From an uncultured Spartobacteria bacterium (GTDB lineage: Bacteria; Verrucomicrobiota; Verrucomicrobiia; Chthoniobacterales; JAATET01), in contig CALGTD010000110.1 in assembly GCA_937901895.1 (NCBI GenBank), forward strand, positions 1 through 64,000: a DNA stretch of 64,000 nt, read 5' to 3'. The notes under the pieces are model-generated. The model saw nothing but the letters and a program-made list of their open reading frames with translations, did not search any database and was not told the origin of the DNA. Position numbers and translations under genes: made by a program. Numbering within the stretch: the first letter of the stretch is position 1; each line of letters opens with the position of its first letter. Below, one piece after another: positions 8,231 to 17,351 of this stretch.

Positions 8231-9315
8231 ATGGGACCGCGGAGGCAATGGTGGTTCCCAGACCGTATGGCCTGCTCGCCGAGCTTACCCACCGCTGCCC
8301 GTTGCACTGCCCCTATTGTTCGAATCCTGTCGAACTTGTTCGGCGCGAGACTGAGCTGCCGACGGAGGACTGGGTGCGTGTCCTGCGTCAGGCGGCGGCG
8401 ATCGGTGTGGTGCAGGTGGGATTTTCCGGGGGGGAGCCGCTGCTCCATCCCGGACTTGGTCGTCTGATCCGCGCGGCCCGTGCGGAGGGCCTTTACACGA
8501 ATCTCATCACAAGCGGGGTGGGGTTGACGGAGACGCGGATTTCCGAATTGCGCGACGACGGGCTGGACACCGTCCAGATCAGCCTGCAGGCGGATGCCGC
8601 GGAGATGGCGGACATCATCGCCGGAACCCCGTCCCACGAGTTGAAGCTCGCAACCGCGCGCGCGGTGGTGGCCGCGGGATTCCCGCTGGGAGTGAACGTC
8701 GTCTTGCATCGGCGCAACATCGATCGTCTTCCCGGAATCATCGCAATGGTCGAATCGCTTGGTGCGATGCGCCTGGAGCTGGCGAACACCCAGTTCTACG
8801 GCTGGGCGTTTCGCAATCGGGCCGCGCTGATTCCCACACGCGAGCAGGTATTGCGGGCGGAGACGGTGGCTGCGCGTGAGGCGGAACGGCTTCGCGGACG
8901 CATGCAGATCGTTTACGTGCTGCCGGATTATCACGAGCGCCGGCCGAAGCCGTGTCTGCATGGCTGGGGCGCGCGCAGCATGACCGTGAATCCGCGCGGC
9001 GATGTGCTGCCGTGCCAGGCGGCAAATGCCATTCCGGGCATGACGTTCGAGAATGTGCGCGACCACGGCCTCGAGTGGATCTGGCGCGAGAGCGAGTCGT
9101 TCAACCGCTTTCGCGGGACCGGATGGTTGCCCGAGCCCTGCCGGAGTTGTCCTGATCGGGCGGTCGACTTCGGGGGCTGTCGCTGCCAGGCGGCGTTGAT
9201 TGCCGGGGATGCCGCGGTGACGGATCCAGTCTGCGAATTTTCCCCGCACCGGAGTCTGCTCGACGGGATGCTTGCCGGGGCCTCCGGCGAGGATGACTGG
9301 ATTTATCGCCGGTAG
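8227..9315 (+). CDS. pqqE: PqqA peptide cyclase PqqE (radical SAM)
   Basis: 362-aa radical SAM/SPASM enzyme that forms the carbon-carbon link between Glu and Tyr of PqqA. The CxxxCxxC cluster motif is LTHRCPLHCPYCSNP at about residues 18-32, followed by the SAM-binding FSGGEPLLHPGL. The C-terminal SPASM region has CLHGWGARSMTVNPRGDVLP and CRSCPDRAVDFGGCRCQA for auxiliary iron-sulfur clusters. The start ATG overlaps the pqqD stop (ATGA). It is the last gene of the operon; a perfect GC palindrome follows. No pqqF/pqqG protease is present, so precursor cleavage must be done by a protease encoded elsewhere. Confidence 0.95.
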   Translation: MNGTAEAMVVPRPYGLLAELTHRCPLHCPYCSNPVELVRRETELPTEDWVRVLRQAAAIGVVQVGFSGGEPLLHPGLGRLIRAARAEGLYTNLITSGVGLTETRISELRDDGLDTVQISLQADAAEMADIIAGTPSHELKLATARAVVAAGFPLGVNVVLHRRNIDRLPGIIAMVESLGAMRLELANTQFYGWAFRNRAALIPTREQVLRAETVAAREAERLRGRMQIVYVLPDYHERRPKPCLHGWGARSMTVNPRGDVLPCQAANAIPGMTFENVRDHGLEWIWRESESFNRFRGTGWLPEPCRSCPDRAVDFGGCRCQAALIAGDAAVTDPVCEFSPHRSLLDGMLAGASGEDDWIYRR

Positions 9316-9323
9316 CAACGGGT

Positions 9324-9339
9324 GCGGCCCGCGGGCCGC
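9324..9339. terminator. Bidirectional terminator-like palindrome
   Basis: GCGGCCCGCGGGCCGC is a perfect 16-bp palindrome between the convergent ends of pqqE (9315) and the cytochrome c gene (stop codon at 9339-9341). It can form a strong hairpin in either transcript, although no T-run follows on either strand. Confidence 0.5.
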
Positions 9340-9782
9340 TATCGCAGTGCCGCGACGTCCTCCGGTGTGGGAGAATCAGTCGCACCTCCGAATTGCGTGC
9401 GCACGAAAGCCGCGACGGCGGCGATCTCGGTGTCGGAAAGATACGCCTGTGCGGGCATGATGCCGTTGAAGGATTTGCCGTTGACCACGGCCTTCCCCTG
9501 CTGGCCTTTGAGGATCGTGAGGATGACCGCCTTCGCCGAGTCGGCGACGACGGGTGACCCTTTCAGTGGCGGAGCCACCGGGCTTCCGGAGCCGTCATAG
9601 TGACAGGTCGCGCAGTTTTGCTCGTAGATGTCCGCACCCTGGGCAACGAGGTTGGTCGCCGGCGCGGCCGAGGTTTTCATTTCGACGGGCTTTGCATCAT
9701 CTGTCGGCGCGGTGCGGCGTGAGCAGGCCGGGGACGCGGCGAGAGTGATGACGAGCGGCAGCGCGCGAAGAAGCGGAGACAT
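9339..9782 (-). CDS. Small exported mono-heme cytochrome c
   Basis: 147-aa exported c-type cytochrome. It has a hydrophobic N-terminal segment (MSPLLRALPLVITLAASPAC) that is either a signal peptide or a lipoprotein signal with Cys20 as the lipidated residue, although the lipobox (SPAC) is not canonical. One heme-binding CATCH motif (NCATCHYDGSGSPVAPPLKG) is present at about residue 56, and a Met ligand candidate in GIMPAQAYLSD. The size and layout fit class I cytochromes that accept electrons from periplasmic dehydrogenases. It is convergent with pqqE and divergent from the PQQ sugar dehydrogenase, which suggests it takes electrons from that enzyme. Confidence 0.88.
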   Translation of the reverse strand: MSPLLRALPLVITLAASPACSRRTAPTDDAKPVEMKTSAAPATNLVAQGADIYEQNCATCHYDGSGSPVAPPLKGSPVVADSAKAVILTILKGQQGKAVVNGKSFNGIMPAQAYLSDTEIAAVAAFVRTQFGGATDSPTPEDVAALR

Positions 9783-9909
9783 GCGGGTGAGGGTAAAGTG
9801 CGCGCCTCGACGGAGAAAGAGAGAACGAATCCCGTGTTTCGGGGTTTGACGAAGGTGTGGAATTCGAGATGTTCGCAGGCCATACCCGGGCCACCGCCGA
9901 TTTAATCCC

Positions 9910-11049
9910 ATGAACATGAATTTTTTTCGTCGCATTGGCGCAGTCTCCACGGCTGCATTAGTCCTTGGAACGCTGGGTGCCGATGCGGCCATCCAATCGG
10001 AAAAGGCGGTGTTCGATACCGAGATCTTCGCCGAGGGGCTGGACCACCCCTGGGCGATGGTGCGTCTTCCGGACGGCCGGTTTCTCGTGACGGAACGTCC
10101 GGGACGCTTGCGGATCATTGAGAATGGCACGCTGCTCCCGGATGCGGTGCAGGGAATTCCGGAGGTCTTCGCGCGAGGGCAGGGTGGGTTGTTCGATATC
10201 GAGCTGCACCCTGAATATGAAAAGAACGGCTGGATCTACCTCTCCTACGCGGAGCCGCGTGGCGACCGGGCGCTCACGAAAATCATCCGCGGACGGTTGA
10301 AGGGAAATGCGTTCGTCGATCAGGAAGCGATTTTCGAGGCGCCTGACGAGGACTACGTGCGGTCGGACATTCACTTCGGTGGTCGGATGCAATTCGATTC
10401 GAAGAATTTCCTCTTCTTCTCGATTGGCGATCGCGGCGATGTGACGAAGCCCGAAAACAACGCCCAGAAGCTGACAAACGTGAAAGGCAAGATTCATCGC
10501 ATTCACGACGACGGGCGTGTTCCGCTCGACAACCCGTTTTACAACAAGAGCGGAGCGGCGAAATCCATCTGGACCTGGGGAAATCGCAATCCCCAGGGGC
10601 TGCGGTTCGACCGGGACGGCAACCTTTGGGAGGTCGAGCATGGTCCGCGAGGCGGTGATGAGTTGAATCTCATCCAGCGTGGCAAAAACTACGGATGGCC
10701 GATCGTGACCTTCGGCATCAACTACAGCGGCACGCCGATCACCGACAAAACCTCCGCGCCCGGGATGGAGGATCCGGTGATCCATTGGACGCCATCGATC
10801 GCGGTGGCCGGGCTCGATATCTACTACGGCGGCCGTTTTCCGGAGTGGAAGGGCAACCTCTTCGCGACCGCGCTTGCACACCAGAAGCTCGTCCGGATGG
10901 AGGTCGATAAAGACCGGAAAGTGACGCACCAGGAGATCCTGCTCGAGGGGCAGGGACGGATTCGCGACATCTTCTGCGACGGCGATGACATCTATGTCAT
11001 CTACGACGAGCCGGGAAAAATCGTGCGCCTTGTCGCTGCGGACGCGTAG
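9910..11049 (+). CDS. Periplasmic PQQ-dependent sugar dehydrogenase (GdhB/Asd family)
   Basis: 379-aa soluble beta-propeller dehydrogenase with an N-terminal signal peptide (MNMNFFRRIGAVSTAALVLG... ADAA). Family motifs in order: GLDHPWAMVRLPDGRFLVTE, VFARGQGGLFDIELHPEY, SDIHFGGRMQFD with the catalytic-type histidine, SIGDRGD, IWTWGNRNPQGLRFD, and EHGPRGGDELNLI followed by GKNYGWP. These match soluble aldose dehydrogenases that oxidise sugars to lactones using PQQ in the periplasm. The neighbouring pqqABCDE operon supplies the cofactor and the divergent cytochrome c is the likely electron acceptor. Substrate range is not determined by sequence. Confidence 0.9.
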   Translation: MNMNFFRRIGAVSTAALVLGTLGADAAIQSEKAVFDTEIFAEGLDHPWAMVRLPDGRFLVTERPGRLRIIENGTLLPDAVQGIPEVFARGQGGLFDIELHPEYEKNGWIYLSYAEPRGDRALTKIIRGRLKGNAFVDQEAIFEAPDEDYVRSDIHFGGRMQFDSKNFLFFSIGDRGDVTKPENNAQKLTNVKGKIHRIHDDGRVPLDNPFYNKSGAAKSIWTWGNRNPQGLRFDRDGNLWEVEHGPRGGDELNLIQRGKNYGWPIVTFGINYSGTPITDKTSAPGMEDPVIHWTPSIAVAGLDIYYGGRFPEWKGNLFATALAHQKLVRMEVDKDRKVTHQEILLEGQGRIRDIFCDGDDIYVIYDEPGKIVRLVAADA

Positions 11050-11072
11050 CGAACCTCAAAGGTGCGTTTGCG

Positions 11073-13760
11073 CTATTTGGTGACCGAGAACGAGTAGTTT
11101 CCCGAGCCGACTTCGAGCACGGCGCCGACTTCGTCCCATTGCTTCGGCGTCACGCCTGCGGCTTCGGCGATGGGTTTGCCTCTTTCGGTGATCGTTGCAC
11201 CGCGTTCGGCGGGCAGGATGACGGTGGCGGTGGTGTTTGCCGGAATGGAGACGTCGAGCTTGAACATGCCGTTCTCGATCTTCCAATCGCTGGTCACCGG
11301 TCCTCGCACGGTGTCCACCGTGGCCTTTGCGAACGTAAGGTCTTCCACGGGATTTGGCGCGATGACGATGTGCTCGAAGCCGGGAGCGCCGATGCGGATG
11401 CCCGCGAGCGCCTTGTAGAACCATGCCGCGATGTCGCCAAACATGATGTGGTTGCGCGACTCGAGGCCGTCCCAGCGCTCCCACATCGTGGTCGCGCCCT
11501 GGTCGATCCACCAGCCCCAGCTCGGCTTCGTGCGTTTGCTGGCCATGCGGTAGGCGACGTCGGAGTGGCCACTGTCGGTGAGCACGTTCGGAATGTATTT
11601 CGAGCCCAGGATGCCGGCGTCGATGTGGCCGTCGGAGGCTTCAATGCTTGCGAGGAGATTCTCGATAACCTTCGGACGGTGCTGTTCCTCGACGACGCCG
11701 AAGAACAGCGCGCCAGCGAGGGCCGTCTGGCTGCCGTTGGCGTAGCTGCCGGTTTCGGGATCGAAGAATTTCCTGTTGAACGCGTCGCGGATTTTCTCCG
11801 CGAGTTTCGCGTATTTTTCCTGATCGGATTTTTTCCCGAGCACGCCGGCGACCTTCGAAAGAATCTCCGCGTCGCGGTAGTAGCAGAGCGTGGAGGTGAC
11901 GGTCTCGGGCGTCCTGGTCTTCGCGGGCATCCAGTCGCCGAGGAAGCTTTCGTCAATGATGTGGTTCTTTGCCTTTGACCCGATGAAGTCCATGTAGGTC
12001 TTCATGTGGTCGTAGTGAGCGGCGAGGATGTCCGTGTCGCCGGTGAACTCGTAAACCGTCCACGGAATCTCGAAGAGCACCGCATCCCATGCCGGCGCGA
12101 AATTCGGGCCGAAGTTCAGGCCCCAGCCGCTGTTGGGAATGATCACGCTGAGCCGCTCGCCGGGAATCACCGCGTCGCCGACGTCATCCATGTATTTGCG
12201 GTAAACCGTCGCGGCGTCGTAGTTGAAGAGACCCTGCTCCGCGGCGAGATGGGCGTCGCCCGTCCAGCCGTTTTTCTCGCGATGCGGGCAATCGGTGAAG
12301 ATGCTGTGGAGATTGCCGAGGTAGGACCAACGGGCCAGCTCGAGGATCTGATCGAGCAGCGGGTTCGAGCATTCGAAGGTTCCGCTTTGCTCGACATCGG
12401 TGTGCACGACGACGCCTTCGAGGTTGCTCGTGTCGAGCGAACCCGGCGCGCCGGTGACCTGCACCCACTGGAAGCCATGATACGTGAAACGCGGCGTGTA
12501 GGTTTCCTCGCCATCGCCCTTGAGCGTGTAGACATCCGTCTGCGCGCGGCCGTCGTGGGACTTGATGTGCTTGCCAATGTCGCGCATGTCCACGGTGCCG
12601 TCATCGAGGAGCTGATCGCTGCACATCATCGTGATCTCGGTGCCCGCGGGCCCGGAGATTTTCAGCCGCGGCACGCCGGAGATGTTCTGTCCGAGATCGA
12701 AAACGAAGACACCCGGCTTCACTTCCTTTACGCTCTTCGCGGGGATGGTCTTTACCTGCCGGATCGGCGGCATCATCTGGGCGACGAGTTTTCCTTTGGG
12801 CGGCTTCACGACGATGGCCTTGTCCCATTTCGAATCGTCGAAGCCATTCGTGTCCCAGCCCGGAATTTCCAGCCGCGCGTCGTAACTCTCGCCGCTGTAG
12901 ATGTTGTTGAAAGTGATCGGGCCGTCTGCGGTCTTCCATTTCTCGTCGGAAACGAGCGTGAATTTCCGTCCGTCGGTGGTTTCGACGTCGATGCGGAGGA
13001 GGAGTTTTGCCGCGTCGCGCCAGGGCGCCTGCTCGAACTTCCAGACCGCCGTGGTCTGCACGTTATACCAGCCGTTGCCGAGGATCACGCCGACCGTGTT
13101 TTCTCCGGACTTGAGCGCATCGGTCACGTCGTAGGTCGTGTAGACCACGCGCTTGTCGAAGTCCGTGTAAGCGGGGTCGAGCACGTGGTCGCCGATCTTC
13201 TCGCCGTTGATCCGCAGCTCGTAGTAGCCGAGGCCGCAAACGTAGGCGCGTGCGCGCTTGATCCCGCCGCTGATGGGAAACTCCGTGCGCAGGAGCGGCG
13301 CGGGCTCCGCCTCCGGGTTCGTCGTGCGACCGATCCACTTCGCGCCCCAGTCCTTCGGATCGAGCAGTCCCATCTCGAATGTCGCCGGCTCGCTCCACGG
13401 GCCTGCGTTTCCGGCCTGATCCCACGAACGCACTTTCCACCATGCCGTCTGACCCGATTTCAACGGCACGCCGCTGTAGGGGATGTGAAGAGTCCCGGCG
13501 GAAGCGATCTTGCCGGAATCCCATAGGTCGCCCTTGTCCGACGCCAACGCCTCGGGACTCGATGCGACCAGAATCTGAAACGCGCTCTGGCGCTGCGCGC
13601 GCTCATCGGATGTCAGCGCCCAGCTCAGGCGGGGCTTGATGGCGTCGATCCCGATGGGATTTTCCAGCATCTCCGTGCGGAGACGCTCCGGCTGGAGGGC
13701 GGCAAGGCAGAGGGTGGGCATGGCGAGGGCGAGCGAAAGAGCCCGGAGGGAACGCGACAT
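11073..13760 (-). CDS. Secreted alpha-L-rhamnosidase, GH78
   Basis: 895-aa glycoside hydrolase that releases terminal L-rhamnose from glycosides and polysaccharides. It has a signal peptide (LRALSLALAMPTLCLA) and the multi-domain GH78 layout. An N-terminal fibronectin-like region holds NPIGIDAIKPRLSWAL. A beta-sandwich with RARAYVCGLGYYELRINGEK comes next, and then the alpha/alpha barrel. The catalytic region reads FTDCPHREKNGWTGDAHLAAE (Asp, general-acid Glu, Asp) at about residue 480. The general-base Glu is in DQGATTMWERWDGL. A C-terminal beta-sandwich closes the protein. It is convergent with the sugar dehydrogenase gene. Confidence 0.95.
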   Translation of the reverse strand: MSRSLRALSLALAMPTLCLAALQPERLRTEMLENPIGIDAIKPRLSWALTSDERAQRQSAFQILVASSPEALASDKGDLWDSGKIASAGTLHIPYSGVPLKSGQTAWWKVRSWDQAGNAGPWSEPATFEMGLLDPKDWGAKWIGRTTNPEAEPAPLLRTEFPISGGIKRARAYVCGLGYYELRINGEKIGDHVLDPAYTDFDKRVVYTTYDVTDALKSGENTVGVILGNGWYNVQTTAVWKFEQAPWRDAAKLLLRIDVETTDGRKFTLVSDEKWKTADGPITFNNIYSGESYDARLEIPGWDTNGFDDSKWDKAIVVKPPKGKLVAQMMPPIRQVKTIPAKSVKEVKPGVFVFDLGQNISGVPRLKISGPAGTEITMMCSDQLLDDGTVDMRDIGKHIKSHDGRAQTDVYTLKGDGEETYTPRFTYHGFQWVQVTGAPGSLDTSNLEGVVVHTDVEQSGTFECSNPLLDQILELARWSYLGNLHSIFTDCPHREKNGWTGDAHLAAEQGLFNYDAATVYRKYMDDVGDAVIPGERLSVIIPNSGWGLNFGPNFAPAWDAVLFEIPWTVYEFTGDTDILAAHYDHMKTYMDFIGSKAKNHIIDESFLGDWMPAKTRTPETVTSTLCYYRDAEILSKVAGVLGKKSDQEKYAKLAEKIRDAFNRKFFDPETGSYANGSQTALAGALFFGVVEEQHRPKVIENLLASIEASDGHIDAGILGSKYIPNVLTDSGHSDVAYRMASKRTKPSWGWWIDQGATTMWERWDGLESRNHIMFGDIAAWFYKALAGIRIGAPGFEHIVIAPNPVEDLTFAKATVDTVRGPVTSDWKIENGMFKLDVSIPANTTATVILPAERGATITERGKPIAEAAGVTPKQWDEVGAVLEVGSGNYSFSVTK

Positions 13761-13808
13761 CCGATTATGTTTGCATGTCTGTGAATGCCTGTGAAGTGGA
13801 AGCGGTAG

Positions 13809-15770
13809 TCACTCCTTGGCGTTCGCGGCCTGGGGCGTCATTTGCTCCACGACCTGGGCCTGAAGGCGGGGCACGGGGAGATATGCCAATACCAGCCAAT
13901 CCGGAAGTTGCACAAAACGTTTTGCCGCGGCCGTGGCGGCGGCTTTCTGCTCGCGGTGCCATTCCGCGGTTTTTGATTCGCCCAATTTTTCGAAATGCTC
14001 CGCGAATTTCCGATGCATCTGGCCTTGGGCGTTGAGGGCAATCGCGCGCGAGAGCATCCCCGCTTCTGCTGTCTCTAGTCGGCTGGAGACCTGATCGATC
14101 CACAAGGCATAACGTTCCGCCGATTCCATGTCTCCGGCTTCCAGGGCTTCCCCGAAGTTGGCCACGAGCCGGGTGATTGCGAATGGGAGAATTCCTTCGG
14201 GAGCATCCAAAGGGAATACATGGATCCTCCACGGAATCCCTGCGGCCTCCAATGCACGAAGCTTTGCTGCGCGCAGTTGGGAGTTCGGGATCTCGAATTG
14301 CGGAAGTTTGACCGCCTCGGCGAGGAGCTGGATGGCTTCCGGTGGGAATTTGTAGCCCGAAACGGGGCTGCCGGACCTGGAGTCGGGTCGGGGGTAGTCG
14401 ATATCGGCGAGCATCCAAAGAATGGCCCCGTTTTGAGGATCCAGTTCGCGCAGTCGGTGCAAAATCGCGGACGCCTTCTCGCGGTCCTGCGACGATGTGT
14501 TGGCGCGAGACAAAAGCGCCCACTGGACAATGGGTGCGTCGGGATACTGCTCGGCAAGTTCCGCCAAGGCCGGAGGCTGCAGCGGACGGAGAGCCAGCAT
14601 CACGAGCCCGACAGCAAGTTCCGGATCGTCAGGATGCCGATCGAGCACGCGTTCCAGGTGTGCCGGATTCGAAGAGAAGATCCCTTCACCTCTCATCGTT
14701 TGTCCCGTGATCCCCATCACGAGAGGATCCGGCCAGCAACCGGCCATGGTGATTTCCGGTTTCGGCTCCAGTTTCTCCAACTCGGCCGTTGCGCTCTCCA
14801 GAAGCTTTTCCGTCGGAACAGCGATCTGCCGCCGTGCGACGTTTGCGAGGAACGCCGCCGAAGTGATTGCAGGGTCCGCCCTGGCCACGGAATCGAACAG
14901 GCCCGCAGCCTCTTCGTTGTTCCCTGCGTTCAGCAAAAGACAGGCGAGGAGATACCGGCTTCGAGGATCGTCGGGTTGAGCTGCGATTTCTTTCCTGTAT
15001 GCCGCGGTGGCGCGGTCGAGCGCGCCGTTTGCAAATGCCCGGTCCGCCTGACGGGCGGTTTTGGTCCGCCGAACCTCCGCTCCGGCCTGCATGGTTTCCG
15101 CGAGATCCTCGAAAATCTTGCCGAGTTTCCCGGCAATGGGTTCGTTTGCCGGAGACGCTGAGGAGAGGATCTTGCGAAACGATTCGAGTTTCAGGTTCTC
15201 GGCTGCGGCGAGAGAGCGGCGTTGAAACTCGTCAAAATTTCTCCACGGCTTGATGCGAAACGACTCGTGCCGGTCGGCCCACCATTTCCGCCACTCTTCA
15301 GGGTCGGTGAATTTCCGGCCGGTAAGCACCTGCAGCGAGAAAAGGATCGAGGTCCTCGTGTCCCGTGAGTCGAATCTGTCCAGTTGCGAGACCAGGAAAT
15401 CCACGGTCGATGCGTTTTCCGAGACGCAGAGCGCGATAAACAAGGCCTGATGATTCGTGTCGGGGCGTTCGAGAAGCTGCCGGACCAGTTCAAGGCCGGC
15501 CTCTTCATCGAAAAGAATGGCCGCGCCCGTTGCGACTCCCGCGACCGCCAACTGGTTGCTGGCTGCGAAGGGCTTCAGCGGCTCGATCGTTTCCTGGTCG
15601 GCTGCCTCCTCGATGGCGGCAATCACCTTCCTTGTGGTCTCGGAATCCACACCTCCGGCACGAAGAACCGCGGAAACCTGGCTGATGTCGTCATCCGCGT
15701 GAGTGGATGCTGTCACGACGAGGATCGCGAAAAGGCGCGCGATCCATTTGACGGGTCCCCGGCGGCTCAT
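13809..15770 (-). CDS. Exported TPR/HEAT-repeat protein of unknown function
   Basis: 653-aa protein with a signal peptide (IARLFAILVVTASTHA) and otherwise helical repeats. The N-terminal third looks HEAT-like (KVIAAIEEAADQETIEPLK, GLELVRQLLERPDTNHQAL). The middle has TPR-like pairs such as DRATAAYRKEIAAQPDDPRS followed by YLLACLLLNAGNNEEAAGLF, and ILHRLRELDPQNGAILWML. No catalytic motif is seen. The ATG at 15770 begins the signal peptide; upstream extension of the frame has noncoding composition. It lies 56 bp downstream of the two membrane-protein genes on the same strand and may be cotranscribed. A scaffold role in the periplasm is possible but not shown. Confidence 0.75.
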   Translation of the reverse strand: MSRRGPVKWIARLFAILVVTASTHADDDISQVSAVLRAGGVDSETTRKVIAAIEEAADQETIEPLKPFAASNQLAVAGVATGAAILFDEEAGLELVRQLLERPDTNHQALFIALCVSENASTVDFLVSQLDRFDSRDTRTSILFSLQVLTGRKFTDPEEWRKWWADRHESFRIKPWRNFDEFQRRSLAAAENLKLESFRKILSSASPANEPIAGKLGKIFEDLAETMQAGAEVRRTKTARQADRAFANGALDRATAAYRKEIAAQPDDPRSRYLLACLLLNAGNNEEAAGLFDSVARADPAITSAAFLANVARRQIAVPTEKLLESATAELEKLEPKPEITMAGCWPDPLVMGITGQTMRGEGIFSSNPAHLERVLDRHPDDPELAVGLVMLALRPLQPPALAELAEQYPDAPIVQWALLSRANTSSQDREKASAILHRLRELDPQNGAILWMLADIDYPRPDSRSGSPVSGYKFPPEAIQLLAEAVKLPQFEIPNSQLRAAKLRALEAAGIPWRIHVFPLDAPEGILPFAITRLVANFGEALEAGDMESAERYALWIDQVSSRLETAEAGMLSRAIALNAQGQMHRKFAEHFEKLGESKTAEWHREQKAAATAAAKRFVQLPDWLVLAYLPVPRLQAQVVEQMTPQAANAKE

Positions 15771-15826
15771 GGGCAGGAGACTAACCGCGGAGAACGGGGT
15801 GGCAAAGAACGAGTCGCAGTTTTGTT

Positions 15827-16528
15827 CTACGGAGAAGTGGTGAGCGTCTCCATCCAATGCGCGAGGAAGAATTTCTTCTCCTGCGGGAGAAAGTGGTCCG
15901 AGCGGCCGAGGATGGGACGCAGGGCGGTGGTCATTTGCAGGGAGACCAGAATGTAAATGACGATCCATGCGCCGAGGCGCAGACGGGACATGGAGGCGTG
16001 GGAGGCGGATTGCGAGAGGAATCGCAGCCCGAAGGTCGCAGCGGTCGCCCAGAGAACGAGGTGGAGGAAGCCCATGCCTGCGAGCGAGTCGGTGGATTGC
16101 GAGAAGACCCACGCGATCGGGACCAGACTCACGAGGAGGATCGCCGTGAGTGCGACGCTCGCGATCAGGAGACCGGCGGTCTCGAGGAAACCGGCGTTCG
16201 CCCCGTTCAGGCAGAGGAACACGTAGAGGCTGGGCAGGCAGATTGCCGCGGACAGGACGGAACCGATTACGATCTTCGTGGGAGCGATCCAGAGTTGTAA
16301 TCCGCCGGTAAGAGAGCCGGCGACGAGACCATAAATTGCGAGGGCGATGAGCGCGGCGGAACCCAGAACGAGCATGAATTTCGTCGTGCGTCCGTCGAGA
16401 AGTTCCCACGCGGCGCGTCCGGGCTGCTTGAGGAGCGCTTCGAGGATGCGGCCCGGCGTGGCGGGCCCCTGGAGAGCAGTGAACAGGTTGCGATCTTCAG
16501 CAATCGGAGGTGGTTCGGGTGTGGTCAT
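15827..16528 (-). CDS. Multi-pass membrane protein, paralogue of the upstream gene
   Basis: 233 aa with a polar, Pro-rich N-terminus (MTTPEPPPIAEDRNLF) and about six hydrophobic segments (for example FMLVLGSAALIALAIYGLVA and LLIASVALTAILLVSLVPIA). It resembles the product of the adjacent upstream gene in length, segment spacing and a central block, here KIVIGSVLSAAICLPSLYVF followed by LNGANAGFLETAGLL. The layout is Yip1-like, but I do not recognise a characterised family. It begins 4 bp after the upstream gene ends, so the two are cotranscribed. Confidence 0.75.
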   Translation of the reverse strand: MTTPEPPPIAEDRNLFTALQGPATPGRILEALLKQPGRAAWELLDGRTTKFMLVLGSAALIALAIYGLVAGSLTGGLQLWIAPTKIVIGSVLSAAICLPSLYVFLCLNGANAGFLETAGLLIASVALTAILLVSLVPIAWVFSQSTDSLAGMGFLHLVLWATAATFGLRFLSQSASHASMSRLRLGAWIVIYILVSLQMTTALRPILGRSDHFLPQEKKFFLAHWMETLTTSP

Positions 16529-16532
16529 GGAT

Positions 16533-17219
16533 TCAGTGGATGAGATTTCGGAATGCGCGGAGAATGGCCTCGAAAAAGCTGCCGGTGAGGGGATCGGGTC
16601 GGAGGAATTGAACCGGGAGGTTTGGACTGCCGATGAACGGGCGCAGAATCCACGCAAGCTGGCTGCCAAGGACGAGATTCCCCGCAAGCCATCCCGCCAG
16701 CACGCGCCATGCGTCGGATCGGCGCCGGGCATGCGCAGCGATCAGGCCGAGCAGGCGTCGGTTTGCGGCGAACCCGGCGCCGGCGATGATCGCGACATGT
16801 GAAAGGAGCGTGATTCCGTGCGAGGCAAACTCCGAGTCGGCATCCAGCGGCGGCGTGTTCCACAGCAGGAAAAGCATCACTGGAGCGAACGCGGCGAGAA
16901 TGATGGCCATCACGGCGAAGCTCATGAGAATGGCGAGTGTCGTCTGGCGGAAACCGAGTCCGCTCCCAAGCAGCGATGCGAGGCATCCGTTGAACGCGGA
17001 GTTTCCGCCGCACGTGAGCAGGACCATCGCGGGGAACTTGATCGCCGTATAGAGCGCCTGAAGGGGATCCCGCCAGAGGCCCATCGTTGCACCGTAGACG
17101 CCCGAGCCGATCACGATCACCACGACGAGCTGGATGCCGTCCCGCCAGCCGGCGGACTTCAGCCACCGGGACAATGGGGCCACGTCGCCGGCAAGCAGTG
17201 CGTGGAAGCGGTCGGTCAT
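16533..17219 (-). CDS. Multi-pass membrane protein (Yip1-like layout)
   Basis: 228 aa with about six hydrophobic segments: GIQLVVVIVIGSGVYGATMG, KFPAMVLLTCGGNSAFNGCL, ILMSFAVMAIILAAFAPVML, and others. The N-terminus contains a short amphipathic part (MTDRFHALLAGDVAPLSRWL). Its central region is similar to that of the next gene, suggesting an old tandem duplication. The pair may form a heteromeric membrane complex. No catalytic motif is visible and the function is unknown. It is divergent from the cyclase/STAND regulator gene. Confidence 0.75.
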   Translation of the reverse strand: MTDRFHALLAGDVAPLSRWLKSAGWRDGIQLVVVIVIGSGVYGATMGLWRDPLQALYTAIKFPAMVLLTCGGNSAFNGCLASLLGSGLGFRQTTLAILMSFAVMAIILAAFAPVMLFLLWNTPPLDADSEFASHGITLLSHVAIIAGAGFAANRRLLGLIAAHARRRSDAWRVLAGWLAGNLVLGSQLAWILRPFIGSPNLPVQFLRPDPLTGSFFEAILRAFRNLIH

Positions 17220-17290
17220 GCCGCACACGCTCACGGAATGTTGTGGAGAAACGATGAACGTCCGGTGAAGTGGGTGTGAAATCGTGCAAT

Positions 17291-17316
17291 GACGGGAATT
17301 GCCCGTCTTTCGTTTT
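17291..17316 (+). terminator. Intrinsic-terminator-like hairpin in the leader of the cyclase/STAND gene
   Basis: GACGGG (17291-17296), loop AATTG, CCCGTC (17302-17307), then TTTCGTTTT. A 6-bp GC stem followed by a T-rich run has the form of a rho-independent terminator on the plus strand. It lies about 45 bp upstream of the cyclase start in a divergent gap, so it might act as an attenuator rather than end a gene. Confidence 0.4.
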
Positions 17317-17351
17317 GAGTTCAGCGCAGCGGTGGGTAGGGTTTGCGTCGG

